Below are positions 34,117 to 42,249 of a DNA stretch of 64,000 nucleotides, one piece after another. Position 1 is the stretch's first letter; every line of letters begins with the position of its first letter. Below the pieces are notes generated by a model. It worked only from the letters and a program-made list of their open reading frames with translations. It did no database searches and was not told the origin of the DNA. This stretch comes from JALYGY01 sp963800975 (GTDB lineage: Bacteria; Actinomycetota; Rubrobacteria; Rubrobacterales; Rubrobacteraceae): positions 1-64,000 of the forward strand of contig CAWDDB010000013.1 in NCBI GenBank assembly GCA_963800975.1, in the 5' to 3' direction. Made by a program: the position numbers and the translations under genes.

Positions 34117-34179
34117 GATCTCTCCTTCTTGCTCGAATTAATGCGTTTTGAGGAGCTTGTCCCACTTGCTGTTCAGATC

Positions 34180-34911
34180 TCACGCAGCGGCGTGCGCGAG
34201 CGCCGAAGGCGTCCGGCAGCCAACAATCGCCGGGGCCTCGTGGACAAGCTCGTCGTTCTCGATCGCCGCCACCATGAACAGGGCGAAGTCCACGCGGCGC
34301 GTGACGTTGCTCTTGAGGATGGGGTCGCCCACGTGCTGGCTCCACACGGGCAGGCCCTGGCTCTCCCCCTCTTCGAGATCGCTGCCGCGCACGACGGTCC
34401 ACAGCGTGTCGCTGGCAAACACCCGCCTGCAAGCCTCCACCTGATCGTCGAGGTCCGCGAAGCGAGCGAGGCGCGCGAGCCGGCCGCCGACCTGCACGAG
34501 CGCTTTGATCTTCCACGAGTACACATCCTGGCCGTCGAGCGTGATGTGCCACCCGCACGAGAACACGAGGCGCGCCTCCGGAGGCGCGTGGTCGAGCACC
34601 GCCTGGACCGTTCCCGACGAGTACCCGTGGACCCCTCGCGGAACCAGCACGACGAGCACTCCGCCGCACCCAGCGACCGCGCGCTTGATGACCTCGGGGT
34701 CGTCCGTCGCCCCCGGAACGACTGTGATGCGCCCCTCGAACGCGTCGAGTTTCCCCACGCTCTCCTCCCGGCACACGCCAACCACCTCGTAGCCCAGGTC
34801 CAGCGCGTGCTGCACCATGTACTGCCCGAGCTTCCCAGAAGCCCCGACGATGCAAACCTTCATCCCTCCCGAAGACCCCTGCGGATGGAGCCGTGCTTTA
34901 TTTGCGTGCAT
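34180..34911 (-). CDS. NmrA/SDR-like NAD(P)-binding protein
   Basis: AAGGAGAGGAAA directly precedes ATG 34911, so I keep that start (243 aa) although the Rossmann motif begins only at residue 17. KVCIVGASGKLGQYMV is the dinucleotide loop, followed by VVGVCREESVGKLDAFEGRI and VVPGATDDPEVIKRAVAGCG, the layout of atypical SDRs (NmrA/isoflavone-reductase type). YSWKIKALVQ has a possible Tyr-xxx-Lys pair (YSWK). Function as an oxidoreductase or a redox-sensing regulator is open. Confidence 0.85.
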   Translation of the reverse strand: MHANKARLHPQGSSGGMKVCIVGASGKLGQYMVQHALDLGYEVVGVCREESVGKLDAFEGRITVVPGATDDPEVIKRAVAGCGGVLVVLVPRGVHGYSSGTVQAVLDHAPPEARLVFSCGWHITLDGQDVYSWKIKALVQVGGRLARLARFADLDDQVEACRRVFASDTLWTVVRGSDLEEGESQGLPVWSQHVGDPILKSNVTRRVDFALFMVAAIENDELVHEAPAIVGCRTPSALAHAAA

Positions 34912-34989
34912 TTTCCTCTCCTTCTCTGCTCGATACTGTTGCGTTTCGATTAGCTCGCCTCGATTACTGTTGAGGTCTGACGCTTTCGT

Positions 34990-35220
34990 CTAGCCGGGTT
35001 TCACGCGAACCGTCGAGATCAGCGGCATTCCCAGATCACGAACTTTCTTTAGCAATCCATGTAGCGCGGCCTGGTCCACCACCGGGCCGGTCAAGAGCGT
35101 ATCGCCGTTGCCTTCCAGGGTGATGGTCAGCCCCCCGAACCAGTCGCTCCATTGAGGACCCAGGTGGCCCTTGATCTTGATCTGGTAGACCGTCGGCTGA
35201 TCGAGATCTCTTGCCATCAT
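34990..35220 (-). CDS. Small conserved protein (QIKIKGHLGPQWSDWFGG family)
   Basis: 76 aa. It begins DQPTVYQIKIKGHLGPQWSD and continues WFGGLTITLEGNGDTLLTGP, VVDQAALHGLLKKVRDLG, which I recognise as a widespread small protein often encoded beside environmental-stress or LuxR-type regulator genes; no function is established to my knowledge. The two Met codons at the start make the exact start ambiguous by one codon. Just upstream of, and on the same strand as, the NmrA-like gene. Confidence 0.8.
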   Translation of the reverse strand: MMARDLDQPTVYQIKIKGHLGPQWSDWFGGLTITLEGNGDTLLTGPVVDQAALHGLLKKVRDLGMPLISTVRVKPG

Positions 35221-35460
35221 CCTGTACCTTTCGTGGCCGTTGTTCCATGTACAGGAGCATAGCTACGATACGGTGTTGACGAACAGACACTTTGGTGTTG
35301 GTTGGGGGTGTTGTTTCTGGCGAACATGGTTTTGGCGTTTAAGAATCCGGCACCGAAAGGTTCGGCTCACCAGGAATTGGACCATCCGAGCCATGCGCCG
35401 GTTTTCGGTGCCCGGTAACATGGTGCTCGCCGAGAGGTGTTCGAATCAGGAGGATGTTCG

Positions 35461-35847
35461 GTGGGAACTGAGGAGAACAAGGCCGTCCAGCGGCGCATCA
35501 TCGATGAGGTAATAAACCAGAAGAACCTGGATCTGGCGGACGAACTCTTCTCCGAAGAGCACGAACTCCACCCCTATACGACCGGGGTCACTCGGGGTCC
35601 CGACGGGATGAAGCGTGCCTTCGCGGGGTTGCACGAAGAGTTCCCCGACATCCGGGTCGAGATCGCGTCCATGGTCGCGGAGGGGGACATGGTCGCCGTG
35701 CGCCTGACCTTCAGTGGTACCCACGCCCCCACCGGCGAACGGGCCACGTGGCCGGAGGTGGTCTTCGCGCGCATCTCCGAGGGCAAGGCAGTGGAGAGTT
35801 GGGAGCTGACGGATACTGGGCGCAACTGGGACAGCCCTCCCTGGTAG
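35461..35847 (+). CDS. SnoaL-like ester cyclase/NTF2-fold protein
   Basis: GTG 35461 with AGGAGG (35448-35453) 7 nt upstream; 128 aa. NTF2-like fold of the SnoaL polyketide cyclase type: IIDEVINQKNLDLADELFSE, HELHPYTTGVTRGPDGMKRA, FAGLHEEFPDIRVEIASMVA, EGDMVAVRLTFSGTHAPTGE and ISEGKAVESWELTD. Many such proteins are stand-alone and of unknown role. Convergent with the MalT-type regulator gene. Confidence 0.88.
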   Translation: MGTEENKAVQRRIIDEVINQKNLDLADELFSEEHELHPYTTGVTRGPDGMKRAFAGLHEEFPDIRVEIASMVAEGDMVAVRLTFSGTHAPTGERATWPEVVFARISEGKAVESWELTDTGRNWDSPPW

Positions 35848-35888
35848 AGCCCGCGTGCTTTTACGGCGAACGACTAGTTGCCCTGTTT

Positions 35889-38651
35889 CTAGTTCTGGCG
35901 AAGGATGTTCAGGGATCTTGCTTTTTCCACGGCTTCGGTGCGCCTCTGTACCGATAGCTTGCCAAAGATCCTGCGGTTGTGCCCTTTGACCGTATCCAGG
36001 GCGAGGAAGAGCCTCTCGCCGATCTCACGATTCGAGAGTCCCTGGGCGATGAGCTGCAGCACTTCTAATTCGCGTTTGCTCAATGGCTCGACAAGGGCCA
36101 GGGCAGTTGGGGAAGGGGGCGAATAGGATCTGTCTTCGCCCTTGCGCGCTTCAGCTTCGAATGCTGCCAGCAACTTGCTCGTATAGTCAGGTGTGATCCC
36201 ACGCGCGGCTGCTTCGGACAATAGACGAGCCATCGGGGTTCCTTCGTCAATAAAGATTCTGACGTAGCCCTCCGGCTCTGCCAGGGTCAAGGATCGTTGG
36301 AGGGGTTTGAGAGCAGCAGTGATGTCGCCTTGTGTATGGTGAACAAGCGCCTGCAATACCAGGATCTCGATCGCGCGTCCCATCCTGCCACCCGCTTCCG
36401 CCGCTTTCAGGAGGCGCTCCAGTAGTCCCATCGCCTCGAGAATGGAGCGGTCTACCTGCGCGCTCTTGTACTCGGCCACGAGCACCCTCGCAAGGACGAT
36501 GTGTTCGAACTCTCGCAGGTAGCTGAGGTCATCGGCAACGGACAGGCCCCGCTCACGCGTCCAGCCCAGGGCTTCGGTCAACCTGCCCTGCCCAATCCAC
36601 ACCCGCGTCTTCAACGCCGTTACGGGACGCACATCGGGCACAGGGTTTCTGTGATGCAGCCGCTCCGCCTCGTCGAGCAGGTCGAGAGCGTTGTCGATTT
36701 CTCCCTGTGCCTCCGCCATACGAGCCTTTGCAACGAACCGGCGATACAGCCAATCCGGTAAGGTAGTGTGTTCGCCCAACTCCTCGCTTTTCAGCATGTG
36801 CTGTTTGGCGGCTCCCAGGTCGCCCTGCTCGAGGCGTAGGCCACTCAGCCCCAGATACAGGTGGGCTGTTCCTTGTAGTGCAGGCTCGCCTTGCTCCATC
36901 GCAAGCCGCAATGACCGTTCATATGTCCTTACCGCCTCCTGCAGACGGCCTTGATCTATCCTGATGTCAGCCAGGCCATAAGTGCCACTGATCGCGGCAA
37001 CGATGTTGCCGGTCATCTGAAAACCGAGCAAGGCATCGGCCAAGATCCGATGGGCTGCCTCCAGGTCTCCGCTCGCCCAGTACGCAAGCCCGAGGAGCGC
37101 GCCTGGGATTGCGCGCCCGAGATGGTCGTCCTCGGGTAAGAGATCAAGCGCCCGCCGAGCGTGCATCACGGTGCCGGGCACATCGCCGAGAGCCTGGGCC
37201 AGGTAGGCATGGGCAGAGGCTATCGTCACCGGCAGAGACCGAAATTCCTCCTCATCCACAACGACCATCTCCGCCGAAGGGACACTCGTCTCCGCCGTGG
37301 ATTCGAGCCACCGTTCGGCATCCCGCAGTCTGGCCTTACCGGCCTCCAGCTCGCCGGTATCCAGTAACGCCCAGGCATACGCTGCGCTGAGCACGGGCCT
37401 GGCGCGGACCAGCTCATCTGGCAGCGCCTTGACCCAACCAAGCCACGTGGCGAACTGCAAACTTCTGTCCATTGTTCGCCAGGATAGCTCGACCAGGCTC
37501 GCTGCTCGCTCGAAATCCTCGGCAACTAGGGCGTGGTGAATAGCTTCGAAATCCAGGCCATTGTCTTCGTACCAGCTGCTGGCACGTACGTGAAATTCGG
37601 CCACTTCCCTCGCCTCATGCCCTTTGGACGAGGCGACGCTCCCCTGCAGTCGCTGCCGCAGCAACTCGGCGAAGAGATTGTGATAGCGGTACCAATGCCG
37701 CTCGTTGTCCAGGGGGACGACGAACAGGTTGGCGCGTTCGAGAAATTCCAGGGTTTCTTGCCCGGAAGCAGAGGAGTCGAGTAGCACGGCGTCACAAAGG
37801 GGCCCGCACAGGCGGTCGAGGATAGACGTGCGTAGCAAGAAACCCTGGATGCTTTCGGACTGCTGTTGCAGGACTTCTTCGACCAGATAGTCCAGCACGA
37901 AATGGTGGCTGCCGGTGAAGGATCTGATGAAGCTGGGGGTGTCCTCTCGCCCCCGCATCGAGATCGCGGCTAGTTGCAGGCCCGCGATCCAACCCTCGGT
38001 ACGGGTTTCCACGGCGGCGATGTCTTCCGCTCTGAGGTTCAGTCCCATAACCCCTTCGAGAAATTCGGCGGCCTCGGAGGGGGTAAAGCGCAGATCGGCG
38101 GCGCGCACTTCGCTCAATTGGCCCCTGGCGCGCAAGCGGGCCAGGGGTAGCTGCGGATCCTCGCGGGTGGCGATGATGAGGTGCATCCGTGGTGGCAGGT
38201 GCTCGATCAGAAAGGCGAGGGCATCGTCGACCGGTTCCGCGTCAATAACGTGGTAGTCATCGAGGACGAGGACGAATTCGTGCGGGACGGTGGCTAACTC
38301 GTTGAGCAGGGTTGTCAGGGCCGATTCGGTCGGCGGCTGGGGTGATTGGAGCGCGCCCAAAACCCCCGCTCCGATATCCGCCTCGATCGTCTGCAATGCG
38401 GCGACGAGGTAAGCCAGAAAGCGTGTGGGGTCGTTATCCGCTTCGTCCAGCGACACCCAGGCGGCCGGTCGCTCGCAACCGGCGACCCATTCGCCGAGGA
38501 GGGTGGTCTTGCCGAAGCCGGCGGGGGCAGAGAGGAGGGTCAGCCTGCGGTGCACACCCTCGTCGAGACGCTCGATCAGGCGGAGGCGGGGGACGATCCT
38601 GGGCTGAGGTGGGGGAGCGTAGAGTTTGGTGGCTAGAATTGGCGTAGACAT
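35889..38651 (-). CDS. MalT-type LuxR transcriptional regulator (ATPase, TPR-like, HTH)
   Basis: 920 aa. It has an N-terminal STAND NTPase: Walker A SAPAGFGKTTLLGEW (about residue 40), Walker B VLVLDDYHVID, MHLIIATREDPQLPLARLRA, then TEGWIAGLQLAAIS. The middle is a long TPR-like helical region (about 350-820). The C-terminal LuxR HTH is LSKRELEVLQLIAQGLSNRE and IGERLFLALDTVKGHNRRI. This is the large LAL/MalT family, activated by binding a ligand and ATP. Codon GC is visibly lower than in neighbours, suggesting acquisition. Target genes unknown; the group at 33.4-35.2 kb, upstream on the same strand sense, is a candidate. Confidence 0.92.
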   Translation of the reverse strand: MSTPILATKLYAPPPQPRIVPRLRLIERLDEGVHRRLTLLSAPAGFGKTTLLGEWVAGCERPAAWVSLDEADNDPTRFLAYLVAALQTIEADIGAGVLGALQSPQPPTESALTTLLNELATVPHEFVLVLDDYHVIDAEPVDDALAFLIEHLPPRMHLIIATREDPQLPLARLRARGQLSEVRAADLRFTPSEAAEFLEGVMGLNLRAEDIAAVETRTEGWIAGLQLAAISMRGREDTPSFIRSFTGSHHFVLDYLVEEVLQQQSESIQGFLLRTSILDRLCGPLCDAVLLDSSASGQETLEFLERANLFVVPLDNERHWYRYHNLFAELLRQRLQGSVASSKGHEAREVAEFHVRASSWYEDNGLDFEAIHHALVAEDFERAASLVELSWRTMDRSLQFATWLGWVKALPDELVRARPVLSAAYAWALLDTGELEAGKARLRDAERWLESTAETSVPSAEMVVVDEEEFRSLPVTIASAHAYLAQALGDVPGTVMHARRALDLLPEDDHLGRAIPGALLGLAYWASGDLEAAHRILADALLGFQMTGNIVAAISGTYGLADIRIDQGRLQEAVRTYERSLRLAMEQGEPALQGTAHLYLGLSGLRLEQGDLGAAKQHMLKSEELGEHTTLPDWLYRRFVAKARMAEAQGEIDNALDLLDEAERLHHRNPVPDVRPVTALKTRVWIGQGRLTEALGWTRERGLSVADDLSYLREFEHIVLARVLVAEYKSAQVDRSILEAMGLLERLLKAAEAGGRMGRAIEILVLQALVHHTQGDITAALKPLQRSLTLAEPEGYVRIFIDEGTPMARLLSEAAARGITPDYTSKLLAAFEAEARKGEDRSYSPPSPTALALVEPLSKRELEVLQLIAQGLSNREIGERLFLALDTVKGHNRRIFGKLSVQRRTEAVEKARSLNILRQN

Positions 38652-38759
38652 GGATCAGTTACATCCGCCTTGTTGCATCTTACACGAGAGAGGATCCAGG
38701 CAGCCGGGCTCCCTCGCGGTCGAGGGCCGAAGTTGGCCGGCGGCGTTGTATCCGTCGGG

Positions 38760-40496
38760 TTATTTCTTGCTGTCCGCCTGCCCGCGCACCGCCCGCGAGA
38801 GCCGCTCTTCGGCCGCCACGACGTCCGTGTCCTCGATCCTGCCGAACAGGGGCTTCGCGCCCTCCGCCCGGTAGGCTTCCGGCAACTTCTCGAGGTCCGA
38901 GATGCGTGCCACGGGGCCGCCGAAGAACCCCTTCAGCCTCTCCACGGCGTCGGGGACGTAGGGGGCGGCGTGGTAGGCGATAGAGCCCAGCAGGACGGCG
39001 CAGGCGTACAGGGCATCCCTTGCTTTCTCCGGATCCTCCTTGCGGCTCTTCCAGGGTGCCTGCGCGTCGAAGAAGCGGTTGGCTCTGCGGCCCATGGCGA
39101 GAAGCTCCGCGAGGGCTTCGCGGGGCCGGATCGCGAGCATCCGCTCCTCGTAGCGCCTCTCTAGCTCCCTGAAGTCTGCGAACGCTTCCGCGACGTCCTC
39201 GGAGATCTCGGCGGGACGCGGAAGCTCTCCGTCGAAGTAGCGTTCGGCGAAGGAGAGCGTGCGGTTCACGTAGTTGCCGAGGTTGCCGATCAGGTCGTTG
39301 TTCACCCTGGCCTGGAACTCGCGCCACGAGAAGGCGACGTCCGCCGTCTCGGGCAGGATGGAGGCCAGGTAGAACCGCAGGGGGTCGGCCGGGAAGCGGT
39401 CGAGGGCATCGTGCAGCCACACGGCGAGGTTGCGGCTCGTGGACATCTGCACCTCGCGCCGCTCGCCTTCGAGCAGCACCTCGAGGTTCATGAACTCGTT
39501 GGCTGGTATGTCGTAAGGGAGGACGTAGGGCTCCTCGCCGTCTTCGCCCACTCCCATGAGCTGCGCTGGCCACACGATGGCGTGGAAGACCGTGTTGTCC
39601 TTCCCGATAAAGTGGATGAGCCTGGTGTCTGGCTCCTGCCAGTACTCCCTCCACGCGTCAGGCTTCCCGGCATTCTCGGCCCACTCTATCGTCGAGGAGA
39701 CGTAGCCTATGCACGCGTCGAACCAGACGTAGAAGCGCTTGTCCTCGTAGCCCGGCTCGGGCACGGGGACGCCCCAGCTGATGTCGCGGGTTATGGGGCG
39801 CTTCTCCAGGCCGGCGTCGATGATCCCGAGGATGAAGTTCTTGACCGACCCGCGCCAGTGCTCCTGGCCGGCGACGTAGTCCCTGAGCCGGTCCGAGAAT
39901 TTCGGGAGGTCGAGGTACAGGTGCGTCGTCTCCCTGACCTCGACGGGCCCGCCGGTGATCTTGGAGTGCGGCTCGATGAGCTCGTAGGCCTCGTACCAGC
40001 TGCCGCAGTTGTCGCACTGGTCGCCCCTGGCCTCCTTGTAGCCGCACACCGGGCACGTGCCTTCGACGTATCGGTCGGGCAGGAAGCGTCCCTCCGTCGG
40101 GCTGTACATCTGCTTGCTCTCGGCCTCGCTGACGTACCCGCCCTCCTTGAGCTTGTGGTAGAAGAGTTGCGTGTTCTTCGCGTGCAACGGGGTCGAGGTG
40201 CGCGAGAAGTTGTCGAAGGAGATCTCGAACCGCTCGAAGGTCTCCTTCATGTGCTCCCACCAGTAGTCCACGACCTCGCGCGGAGATCTTCCTTCGCGCT
40301 CGGCGGTGAGCGTTATGGGGACGCCGTGCTCGTCGGTGCCGCAAACGTAAACCACGTCGCGGCCCGTCGCCCTCAGGAACCGCACGAAGACGTCGGCCGG
40401 CAGGTAGGCCCCGACTATCTGCCCTACGTGCAAGGGCCCGTTCGCGTAGGGCAGGGCCGACGTAACCAGGTAACGTTCTCTTCCGGCTTCATCCAT
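38760..40496 (-). CDS. metG: Methionyl-tRNA synthetase
   Basis: 578 aa. Charges tRNA-Met. Catalytic Rossmann core with YANGPLHVGQIVGAY (HIGH-like HVGQ), FVRFLRATGRDVVYVCGTDE, a zinc insert with two Cys pairs (GTCPVCGYKEARGDQCDNCG), DISWGVPVPEPGY, FIGKDNTVFHAIVWPAQL and KMSKS-equivalent QMSTSRNLAVWLHDAL, where STS replaces SKS; that variant belongs to a known MetRS subgroup. The anticodon-binding domain (WREFQARVNNDLIGNLGNYV) follows and there is no C-terminal dimerisation domain. A hairpin repeat sits right upstream. Confidence 0.95.
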   Translation of the reverse strand: MDEAGRERYLVTSALPYANGPLHVGQIVGAYLPADVFVRFLRATGRDVVYVCGTDEHGVPITLTAEREGRSPREVVDYWWEHMKETFERFEISFDNFSRTSTPLHAKNTQLFYHKLKEGGYVSEAESKQMYSPTEGRFLPDRYVEGTCPVCGYKEARGDQCDNCGSWYEAYELIEPHSKITGGPVEVRETTHLYLDLPKFSDRLRDYVAGQEHWRGSVKNFILGIIDAGLEKRPITRDISWGVPVPEPGYEDKRFYVWFDACIGYVSSTIEWAENAGKPDAWREYWQEPDTRLIHFIGKDNTVFHAIVWPAQLMGVGEDGEEPYVLPYDIPANEFMNLEVLLEGERREVQMSTSRNLAVWLHDALDRFPADPLRFYLASILPETADVAFSWREFQARVNNDLIGNLGNYVNRTLSFAERYFDGELPRPAEISEDVAEAFADFRELERRYEERMLAIRPREALAELLAMGRRANRFFDAQAPWKSRKEDPEKARDALYACAVLLGSIAYHAAPYVPDAVERLKGFFGGPVARISDLEKLPEAYRAEGAKPLFGRIEDTDVVAAEERLSRAVRGQADSKK

Positions 40497-40514
40497 AGTC
40501 CAAGAATAGCATTT

Positions 40515-40590
40515 AAGGCACGCCGCTTCGCGGCGAAGCCGAGGGGGCGGCGTGCTGACAAGCTGCCGAAGGCAGCGTGCTTAACTGCTA
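40515..40590. repeat. Hairpin/linker repeat upstream of metG
   Basis: Contains GCACGCCGC and its reverse complement GCGGCGTGC (outer 9-bp arms), the linker GCGTGCTGACAAGC (40550-40563), a hairpin CTGCC-GAA-GGCAG (40563-40575) and a linker end CGTGCTTAA. The linker is the same as in the arrays that flank the four-helix-bundle gene at 60.2-60.8 kb. Confidence 0.75.
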
Positions 40591-40642
40591 AGATTGCGCC
40601 CCGTATGGGTCGGCAAATTCGTTTCGTTGTTCGCGGGTATTC

Positions 40643-41083
40643 TTGATACGCGTACCGTTCAGGCGCTTGCTGCCGGGTGCTCGGGAGCCCGCGCGGGCGC
40701 ACGCGGGGGACGCGGGGTACGATCTGTGGTCCGTGGAAGAGGTCAGCCTTCCGCCGGGCGGACGGGCCCTGATCCGGACCGGCATAGCCGTCGCCATACC
40801 GGAGGGGTACGCGGGGCTGGTGTTGCCGAGGAGCGGGCTCGCGATGCGCCACGGGGTCGCGCCGGTCAACACGCCCGGCCTTATAGACCCCGGCTACCGC
40901 GGGGAGGTTATGGTCCCCCTCATAAACCACGACCGCGAAGCGACCTTCCGCGTCGAGAGCGGCACGCGGGTGGCCCAGCTCGTGCTGGTGCGGGCCGAGG
41001 AGATCTCCTTCTCCGAGGTCGAGACGCTCGAGGCCGGGACCGACGGCAGGGGGGAGGGGGGCTTCGGCTCCTCCGGGGCTTGA
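40643..41083 (+). CDS. dut: dUTP diphosphatase
   Basis: 146 aa from TTG 40643 (no strong RBS; start approximate). All five motifs of trimeric dUTPase are present in order: AGDAGYDLWSVE, PRSGLAMRHG, VNTPGLIDPGYRGEVMV, GTRVAQLVLVR and the flexible C-terminal RGEGGFGSSG. It hydrolyses dUTP to dUMP, the substrate of ThyX. The next gene begins 1 nt after its stop, so the two are cotranscribed. Confidence 0.93.
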   Translation: MIRVPFRRLLPGAREPARAHAGDAGYDLWSVEEVSLPPGGRALIRTGIAVAIPEGYAGLVLPRSGLAMRHGVAPVNTPGLIDPGYRGEVMVPLINHDREATFRVESGTRVAQLVLVRAEEISFSEVETLEAGTDGRGEGGFGSSGA

Positions 41084-41084
41084 C

Positions 41085-41549
41085 GTGAGGTTCCTGTGCG
41101 ACGCGATGCTCGGTGGGCTGGCGAAGTGGCTCAGGGCCGCCGGTCACGACACGTACTACGCCCGCGAAGGGACCGACGTCTCCGACCGCTCCCTCACCAG
41201 TAAGGCGCTGGAAGAGGGGCGCGTGCTACTGACCAGCGACGGCGGCTTTCTCGAGCGTAAACCGGTACGCGACGGGGAGCTGGATCTCCTCATGGTCCCG
41301 CACCTCCCGGTCGAAGAGCAGCTTCGTGTGGTGGTCGACCATTTCGCGCTCGCGCGACGGGGGAGCCGCTGCATGGAGTGCAACGGGGAGCTCGGGATCG
41401 TCCCACCCGACGCGGTGGCCAACCGGGTTCCATCCGGCGTGGCGGGCTACCACCAAGAGTTCTATCTCTGCGAGCGTTGCGGGCGTGTCTTCTGGCACGG
41501 GTCGCACTGGGCGAGGATCTCGAACCGGCTCGGACGGGTCTTCGGTTGA
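41085..41549 (+). CDS. Mut7-C RNase domain protein with zinc ribbon
   Basis: 154 aa. Begins MRFLCDAMLGGLAKWLRAAG, the DAML-x-LAKWLR start of the Mut7-C (PIN-like) RNase domain; VLLTSDGGFLERK gives the second acidic site. The C-terminal part is a zinc ribbon (SRCMECNGEL and YLCERCGRVFWHGSHW). A presumed nuclease of unknown target. GTG start at 41085 directly after dut. Confidence 0.88.
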   Translation: MRFLCDAMLGGLAKWLRAAGHDTYYAREGTDVSDRSLTSKALEEGRVLLTSDGGFLERKPVRDGELDLLMVPHLPVEEQLRVVVDHFALARRGSRCMECNGELGIVPPDAVANRVPSGVAGYHQEFYLCERCGRVFWHGSHWARISNRLGRVFG

Positions 41550-41636
41550 AGCAGATTTCGGTTGCCGGGCCACGGGTCTCAGCGAGAGGTGGGTGACCGC
41601 ACCTTGTTTCTGGTAGGCGAACCGTCCGAGCAGAGG

Positions 41637-42197
41637 ATGATCTGGTTTCTGGCGACGCAACGCGAGGAGCCCCTATCTTACGGAGAGGTCGGGCTCTCGC
41701 TGGGAGGCAAGGCGCCACCAGGGTATTCGACGGACCACAACCGCGCGAAGGTCGGGGAAGGCAAGGAGGCGTTCGACAGGGCGGTCGCGGCCCTGCGTGC
41801 CTGGAAGATGTTCGACGTCGGGTGGGTTCGTATCTTCCCGCCTGGGGCGCCCGTCGAGGTCGGGACCACGGTCGCTGTGGTCGGCAGGCACCTGGGCATC
41901 TTCTCGCTCAACGCCTGCAGGATCGTATACACGATCGGGGAGGAGGAAGGCGGCGTCCAGAGGTACGGTTTCGCGTACGGGACGTTGCCGGAGCACGCCG
42001 AGACAGGCGAGGAGCGCTTCACCGTGGAGTGGCGCCGGGACGACGACTCGGTCCACTACGATCTCTTCGCCTTCTCCCGACCCAACCATCTCTTCGCGAA
42101 GGCGGGCTACCCGCTGGCCCGTGGCTTGCAGCGCCGATTCGCGAGGGACTCGCTGCGGGCGATGTCCAGGGCCGCCGACCCCGCGGCTTCCTCTTGA
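41637..42197 (+). CDS. DUF1990 family protein
   Basis: 186 aa if started at ATG 41637; longer in-frame starts at 41562 or 41604 exist but lack homology-like sequence. PLSYGEVGLSLGGKAPPGYS, TDHNRAKVGEGKEAFDRAVA, ALRAWKMFDVGWVRIFPPGA and CRIVYTIGEEEGGVQRYGFA, YGTLPEHAETGEERFTVEW match the DUF1990 family. No function established. Same direction as dut and the Mut7-C gene. Confidence 0.8.
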   Translation: MIWFLATQREEPLSYGEVGLSLGGKAPPGYSTDHNRAKVGEGKEAFDRAVAALRAWKMFDVGWVRIFPPGAPVEVGTTVAVVGRHLGIFSLNACRIVYTIGEEEGGVQRYGFAYGTLPEHAETGEERFTVEWRRDDDSVHYDLFAFSRPNHLFAKAGYPLARGLQRRFARDSLRAMSRAADPAASS

Positions 42198-42249
42198 GCT
42201 GCTGACAATAGAGCCGTCGGCTGCAGCGTGCCGAAGGGCGCGAGCTACC

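Noticed and set aside
39417..39470. MetRS with STS in place of SKS in the KMSKS loop
   Set aside because: I recall STS forms in a subgroup of MetRS; the remainder of the protein is normal, so this is not a sign of lost function.
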